From NCBI GenBank assembly GCA_000697335.1, contig JNEM01016886.1:1-14027 (forward strand): a DNA stretch of 14,027 nt, given 5' to 3'. A program made the translations under genes and the position numbers. Below the pieces are notes generated by a model. It was not told the DNA's origin and made no database searches. It saw only the letters and a program-made list of their open reading frames with translations. Origin of the DNA: Conidiobolus incongruus B7586 (taxonomy: Eukaryota; Entomophthoromycota; Entomophthoromycetes; Entomophthorales; Conidiobolaceae). Of this stretch, positions 10,184 through 14,027 are shown one piece after another. Within the stretch, counting starts at the first letter, position 1. The number at the start of each line of letters is the position of its first letter.

Positions 10184-10541
10184 CTCTAAATTTTAAATAT
10201 TATTTTAAAATTAAAAAAAATGGGAAATTTCTTAATTGCTGATTTTTCAAACATATTATTAATTTCAATATATATATAAAATAATGCTTTTTTATTAGTA
10301 AAACTTAACCATAAACCTTTTAAAATCAATTAAAATTTACAAATTATTCTTACAAATTATGTATTAATTAAATTAACTATTAATTATTATTTAAATTATT
10401 TTATACCTAAAAAAGAAATTATTTGAAATTTTATTTAATTTGATAAAATAATTTTAATTATTATTTATTATTAATAAAAAATATATATATAATATTGAAT
10501 TTAATAATGAAAGAGTTATCAAAGCTTTTTTATATTAATAA
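10184..10541 (+). mobile_element. mariner element M2, 5' part, broken by Tc1-like copy B
   Basis: The start (TTACTCTAAATTTT, then AAAATGGGAAATTT) matches the terminal repeat at the left end of mariner M1 (TTACTCTACATTTT, then AATGGGAATTTT). From about 10285 the sequence follows the N-terminal coding part of M1: AAAACTTAACCATAAACC is shared, and near the end KELSK..Y.N matches RELSKYFNIS of M1. The match stops at about 10541, where Tc1-like copy B begins next to TA. M2 is therefore an older mariner split by that insertion; its other part is not seen. It is more AT-mutated than M1. Confidence 0.6.
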
Positions 10542-11382
10542 TATACTAACCTGTAAAAATAAGTTATAAAATCAAAAACACTTATATTTTTACTAATAAC
10601 TTGATTAATATTTAATAATATAAACTGAAATAATTAAAATTATATATATTTATTAATAATATAAATTATTAAATGATGATATTTAGTTATTAATAAATTA
10701 AGATATCAACTATCAAATTTTATTTAAAATAAGTTATAAATTTATAAGTTTTTGATGATAAAAAAATTAAAAATTAATATATCTACCTTTAATATTCTTA
10801 ACTTTTTTAAATTTATAGGGTATAAAATCAACTAATTTCTTATATTAAGAAGTATTAATCTTGTTTTATATTTTTTAAATATATTTTTGAAATAAATTTA
10901 AATCTTTTATTAAGGGGAAAACTCTAATAACTTTTTTAATTAATTTTAAAGATATTTAACTAAATAAAGGTTAAAAAATTAAAAAAAACCATTTTTTAAC
11001 TATTATCTTTTTATTCTTAAGTTATTTAATAATAAAAGATATCATATAATAAATGATATTATCTTATAAAAAAATATTAAATTTATATAGCTTATATTAT
11101 CCAATAATTTTTTTTAAATTTATTATTTAAAATATTTTAATATATTATAATATTAATTCCCTAATTAACTTTATAAAAATATTTTATAATTAAAGATAAT
11201 ATATATCCTTAAATAATAATTAACAAATTATTATATTTTTAAGTAAAATTAATATAATTATTATAAATTAATTCTATATCTTTTTTAAAATATCTAGTTT
11301 TTTTATTAAATTTATTGAATTATATTTTTATTTTATTAAATTAAATAGCTTAATTTTGATTTATTTTAATTTAATATTATTA
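10542..11382 (-). mobile_element. Tc1-like DNA transposon, copy B (interrupted)
   Basis: It begins TATACTAACCTGTAAAAATA, as in copy A, with the inner repeat motif at about 10725-10760. It then follows copy A without net indel up to 11382, where the mariner M1 begins at a TA. The bases that differ from copy A are mostly G or C in A and A or T here, so B has lost more GC. The rest of the element should lie after M1. The DNA at 12599-12658 shows only a faint match (TTTCCTATTAACTTTATA against ATCCTATCTAAATTTATA in copy A) before the adapter join. Confidence 0.75.
10767..11382 (-). pseudogene. decayed Tc1-like transposase, copy B (C-terminal part)
   Basis: The C-terminal end reads GRYINF and stops at 10767-10769, equivalent to the stop of copy A at 2442. 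From that stop to the M1 insertion is about 615 bp, the same distance as in copy A to the matching point (about 3057), so no net indel has occurred. Many stops and lost motifs show it is inactive. The N-terminal part is cut off by M1. Confidence 0.65.
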
Positions 11383-11473
11383 CTCTACATTTTTAATAAT
11401 GGGAATTTTTTACAATTAAAAATAAATAAACATTTGAATATATGATATATAAGAATAAATATATAATATAAAC

Positions 11474-12508
11474 TTAATAGTTTCTTTTATTATTAATAAC
11501 TTTTTATTATACTTTTAGCAAACTTCTAACACTTAAAAAACAGTTCTTTTTATTAAAGACTGAAATTTAATGTTTCACAAACCAATTAAATTTTCCTGCA
11601 GAAATTTTCTTTCTTGTAAGCTGGTTTTTTAATTACCTAAAGCAATTATAATCACATAGGTTATAATCAGTAGAATATACTAGATGTGGTAGTTTTTTCC
11701 AGTTATTTTTAATTAGAAAGTTTTTTAAAGCTTTAAATTTATGTATTTTACAATTATCATGCAAAATAATAAGTTTTCTCAAATTATATTGAGAACACCA
11801 ATTAGAAATACTTTTATTTAAAAAAATAATATATAGTTTATTTTTAATTGATTTTCCTTTAGGAACTAAATAAGAATAGCATATAGTATTATAATCCATT
11901 ACAATAATTAACATTTACTTATTAACAAAATGTTTATTTAAAGGGATTTATAGAGGGGGTTGATTTAGTTTAATCCAGCATCTTGATTTGTATTTTAATA
12001 AAGGATTATACATAGGGATTTAAGATTCATCAATTGTAATTATTCACTGTAAAAGTTTAGGCTTCTAGTAATATTTCAATAGGTTTTATTTAACAATAGC
12101 TACTCTAGCTTTTTTTTAAGCTTTAGTTAAATTATAAGGTACTTATTTTATATTTTTATTTATTAATTTTAGTTTAAACTTTAAAATATATAAAATACTT
12201 GTAAAACTAATATTAAAGTACTTAGATAATTCTCTAGCTGAAATAAAAAAGTACTTTTCAATATATTTTTTCACTCTATTTACAATTGAAAGAGTAATAG
12301 TTAAAGTTGGTTTTTTAGATTTTAGCAGGTTTTAAATAGTTTCTCTCTTAGTTTTAAAGTAATTTACCTAGCAATAAATTGTTAATTTAGATAATACTTC
12401 ATTACCAAAAACTACTTGTAAATTTTAAATAATTTTAGAGGGTTTATGGTTAAGTTTTATTAATACCAAAATAAAAAACTTTTGATGATTACTATTTAGT
12501 TTAAACAT
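11474..12508 (-). pseudogene. mariner (DD34D) transposase with about fifteen in-frame stops
   Basis: From the ATG at 12508 to the TAA at 11474-11476 there are exactly 345 codons, the same as Mos1-type mariner transposases, with no net frameshift. All three catalytic aspartates are present: Asp160 (ITIDES, the family TGDE site), Asp251 (LHDNCKIH, the family HDNARPH site) and Asp286 (STDYNLCDY, the family YSPDLAPSDY site). The last two are separated by 34 residues. The WVPHEL signature appears with a stop for Trp and Tyr for His. The C-terminal RWQKVI-type end is also present with both Trp and Gln turned to stops. About fifteen TAA, TAG or TGA codons fall mostly at expected Gln or Trp positions. 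Its longest open stretch, 11633-11914, covers the second half of the catalytic domain. It cannot make a full enzyme. Confidence 0.85.
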
Positions 12509-12561
12509 AATTAAATTAAACAACCAATTTTAAAAAGTTAATTTTTTAATTAAAAAAACTA

Positions 12562-12585
12562 ATATATATATATATATATATATAT
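12562..12585. repeat. (AT)12 microsatellite
   Basis: An uninterrupted run of 12 AT units close to the right end of mariner M1. It probably grew by slippage in AT-rich terminal DNA and blurs the exact position of the inverted repeat. Confidence 0.9.
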
Positions 12586-12658
12586 TAAAAATATATAATT
12601 TCCTATTAACTTTATATATATTTATTTATTTCAAATTAATAATATATTTGAAAAATCA

Positions 12659-12677
12659 AGATGTGTATAAGAGACAG
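12659..12677 (+). other. synthetic Tn5 mosaic-end (Nextera) adapter; chimeric assembly join
   Basis: AGATGTGTATAAGAGACAG is an exact 19-base match to the transferred strand of the engineered Tn5 mosaic end used in tagmentation libraries. The mosaic end is an artificial mix of the two natural IS50 ends, so it should not occur in a genome. In a read it precedes the genomic insert, and here a Tc1-like copy begins mid-element directly after it, at 12678. DNA to the left does not match what lies upstream in copy A. The two sides were probably joined by an assembler from an untrimmed read. Confidence 0.95.
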
Positions 12678-13972
12678 ATATAATATTTTATAAATATACT
12701 AAATTTTTTTTATTAGTATTATTATACCTAAATCCCTCTCTAAAAAAATCTATTTGTATATTAATTAACTCTATAAAAAAGATAAATCAACTTATAATAT
12801 TATTAGAATTACTAGTGTTAGTTAATTTATTATAGTTAAAGTTGTTAAGAATAACAATAAAAAAACATTTAAACTTAAATTTAAGTGTGTTAGAATTATA
12901 AATAAATATAATAAGAAGTATATCTATAAGTTAGTTAGTATAAGTAAATATAGTATTATTTTAGAAATATAACAGGAATTATAAAACTATATAAGAATAT
13001 TAGTTAGCACTAATATTATTATATGTGTTTTATATTAACATAGATACCATTTACACTTTAAGAAAAAACACCCTTAACTAAAAAAATTCTATTATAAAGT
13101 TAGGTAAAAGTTTAAATGTTGTTACTAATATTAAACTAAAACTAATTAAAATAAGGTTATTTAGTTTAATGAAATAAAAATATACTTTAGTAGATTTAAT
13201 AAAAAAGCTAGATGCTTTAGAAAAAATATAGAATTACTTTATAACCATTATGTTAATTTTACCTAAAAGTATAATAGTAAGTTAATTATTGTTTAAAGAT
13301 ATATATTATTTTTAGGTGTAGGGTATCTTTATAAAGTTAATAAAGGAATTAATACTAAAATATACTAAAGTATTCTAAATAATAAATTGAAAAAAACTAT
13401 TAAATAATTTTAGTTAAACAAATCTAATGTTATTTTCTAGTAAGATAATGTTTCTTGTTATATTATAACTTCTATTACCAAATAACTTAAAAATAACAAG
13501 ATAATAGTAATAAAATGGTTTTTTTAATTTTTTAACTTTAATCTAATTAAATACCTTTAGGATTAGTTAAAAAATGTTATTAAAGTTTTCCCTTTAACAA
13601 AAAATTTAGATTAACTTTACAAATATATTTAAGAAATATAAAACAAGATTAACCTTTCTTAATATAAGAAGTTAGTTAATTCTATACCTTATAAACTTAA
13701 AGAAGTTAAAAAAGCTAAAGGTAGATATACTAGGTTTTAATTTTTTTTGATCATTAAAAACCTATAAATTTATAACTTACTGTAGATAAAATTTAAAAGT
13801 TTATATTTTAACCAATTAATAGCTAAATATCATCATTTAATGATATATATTATTAATAAATATAATAGATTTTAATTATTTATTTTAAGTTTATTTAATT
13901 AAATATCAATCAAGTTATTAGTAAAAATATAAGTGTTTTTGATTTTATAACTTACTTTTGTAGGTTAGTATA
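12678..13972 (+). mobile_element. Tc1-like DNA transposon, copy C (5' end cut at the adapter)
   Basis: The reverse complement of copy A, starting at the equivalent of about 3517 and running to the outer end (GGTTAGTATA). The inner motif is at about 13750-13790 and the outer motif at about 13935-13972. The missing 5' end coincides with the adapter sequence, so the truncation is probably an assembly effect, not biology. The 3' end lies at a TA inside a further copy (D). Confidence 0.8.
12724..13740 (+). pseudogene. decayed Tc1-like (DD34E) transposase, copy C
   Basis: From the ATA at 12724 (probable former ATG; next residues PKSLSKK) to TAA at 13738-13740 is 1017 bp, 339 codons, exactly as in copy A. 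The middle Asp is kept at codon 240 in the FQQDN motif, whose two Gln codons are TAG and TAA. The last catalytic Glu, 34 residues later, is Lys (NLIKYL for NPIENLW), and the first Asp site reads FNEI for SDES. The conserved GVGYLYKV segment and the C-terminal NSIPYKLKEVKKAKGRYT are easy to see. Asp-to-Asn, Glu-to-Lys, Pro-to-Leu and Gln-to-stop are all C-to-T or G-to-A changes. The copy is inactive. Confidence 0.8.
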
Positions 13973-14027
13973 TAATAATATTAGTATTAATTAATATTCT
14001 TATAAAATTTTATAACACTTGTTATAA
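13973..14027 (-). mobile_element. Tc1-like transposon, copy D (internal fragment)
   Basis: Right after the end of copy C, the sequence matches the interior of copy A from about 3160 to 3217 (shared words TATTAGTATTAA, TAATATTC and TTGTTATA/CTGTTATA), in the A orientation. Copy C therefore seems to have inserted into another member of its own family, at a TA. The fragment runs off the window. Confidence 0.6.

Larger units (their letters stand above)
11383..12598 (-). mobile_element. mariner DNA transposon M1, inserted in Tc1-like copy B
   Basis: A mariner of about 1.2 kb, the usual size. The left end, after TA, is CTCTACATTTTTAATAATGG, matching the 5' end of M2. The right end is less clear: TTAAAAATATATAA at 12585-12598 is the best match to the inverted end and has decayed further. 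The transposase lies on the minus strand, opposite to M2. M1 splits copy B and so is the youngest of the three nested elements. An (AT)n run sits near its right end. Confidence 0.7.

Noticed and set aside
11633-11914. A 93-codon open frame taken as a stand-alone gene.
   Set aside because: It is the longest stop-free piece of the mariner M1 transposase. Its Met is an internal residue (codon 199) and the frame continues with family motifs on both sides.
12659-12677. A natural IS50/Tn5 end, meaning a bacterial transposon inserted in the genome.
   Set aside because: The sequence is the engineered mosaic of the two natural ends, no transposon body follows, and the break coincides with truncation of a repeat copy.
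2442-13740. Reassignment of TAA and TAG to Gln (ciliate-type code), since many stops fall at Gln positions.
   Set aside because: Stops also replace Trp (TAA, TAG and TGA), and catalytic Asp and Glu codons show the same G-to-A change. The intact gene at 4630-5961 uses CAA for Gln, TGG for Trp and a single terminal TAA. Hypermutation explains all of this and recoding does not.
1-14027. tRNA, rRNA or CRISPR features.
   Set aside because: I saw no cloverleaf with a conserved T-arm, no rRNA-like conserved blocks and no regularly spaced short repeats.

Overview
This is an extremely AT-rich eukaryotic window, probably fungal, with one intact gene set in a desert of decayed repeats and pseudogenes. 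The intact gene (4630-5961, minus) encodes a 443-residue FAD-dependent, amine-oxidase-like oxidoreductase with a likely signal peptide. It uses standard codons and stops, has no intron, and is clearly GC-richer than its surroundings. The fungal assignment is inference. It rests on this oxidoreductase family, common in fungi, and on a C-to-T/G-to-A decay of the transposons that looks like repeat-induced point mutation (RIP). I cannot fix the lineage; an early-diverging AT-rich fungus is as plausible as a RIP-active ascomycete.

Layout: 1-2211 is gene-free AT-rich DNA. 2212-3784 is a full-length Tc1-like DNA transposon (copy A) with long inverted repeats of the IR/DR kind and a stop-ridden DD34E transposase gene. 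3785-4629 holds no gene. The oxidoreductase follows, with a TATA-like box and a CCAAT motif upstream. From 6560 to about 8965 lie decayed minus-strand copies of one protein-coding family, perhaps LRR/F-box-like. 8966-10183 is unassigned and includes a GC-richer patch.

From 10184 to 12598 there is a nest of DNA transposons. A mariner (M2) is broken by a Tc1-like copy (B), which is itself broken by a second mariner (M1) in the opposite direction. M1 is remarkable: a canonical 345-codon DD34D transposase reading frame with all three catalytic aspartates and no net indel, but about fifteen in-frame stops, mostly at expected Gln or Trp positions. At 12659-12677 sits an exact copy of the synthetic Tn5 mosaic-end adapter used in Nextera libraries. 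Another Tc1-like copy (C, plus strand) starts abruptly just after it. This is almost certainly a chimeric assembly join, so the order of DNA on the two sides should not be trusted. Copy C ends inside a further copy (D) that runs off the window.

The main biological story is the decay mode. Tc1-like copies A and C keep exactly the same coding length (1017 bp), and copy B stays collinear as far as it goes, yet all are filled with stops explained by C-to-T/G-to-A changes. That is what a genome-defence mutator of the RIP type leaves behind. I see no new functional system. The strongest observations are this hypermutation signature, the nested insertions, the duplicated family with an unusually conserved core, and the adapter artefact.
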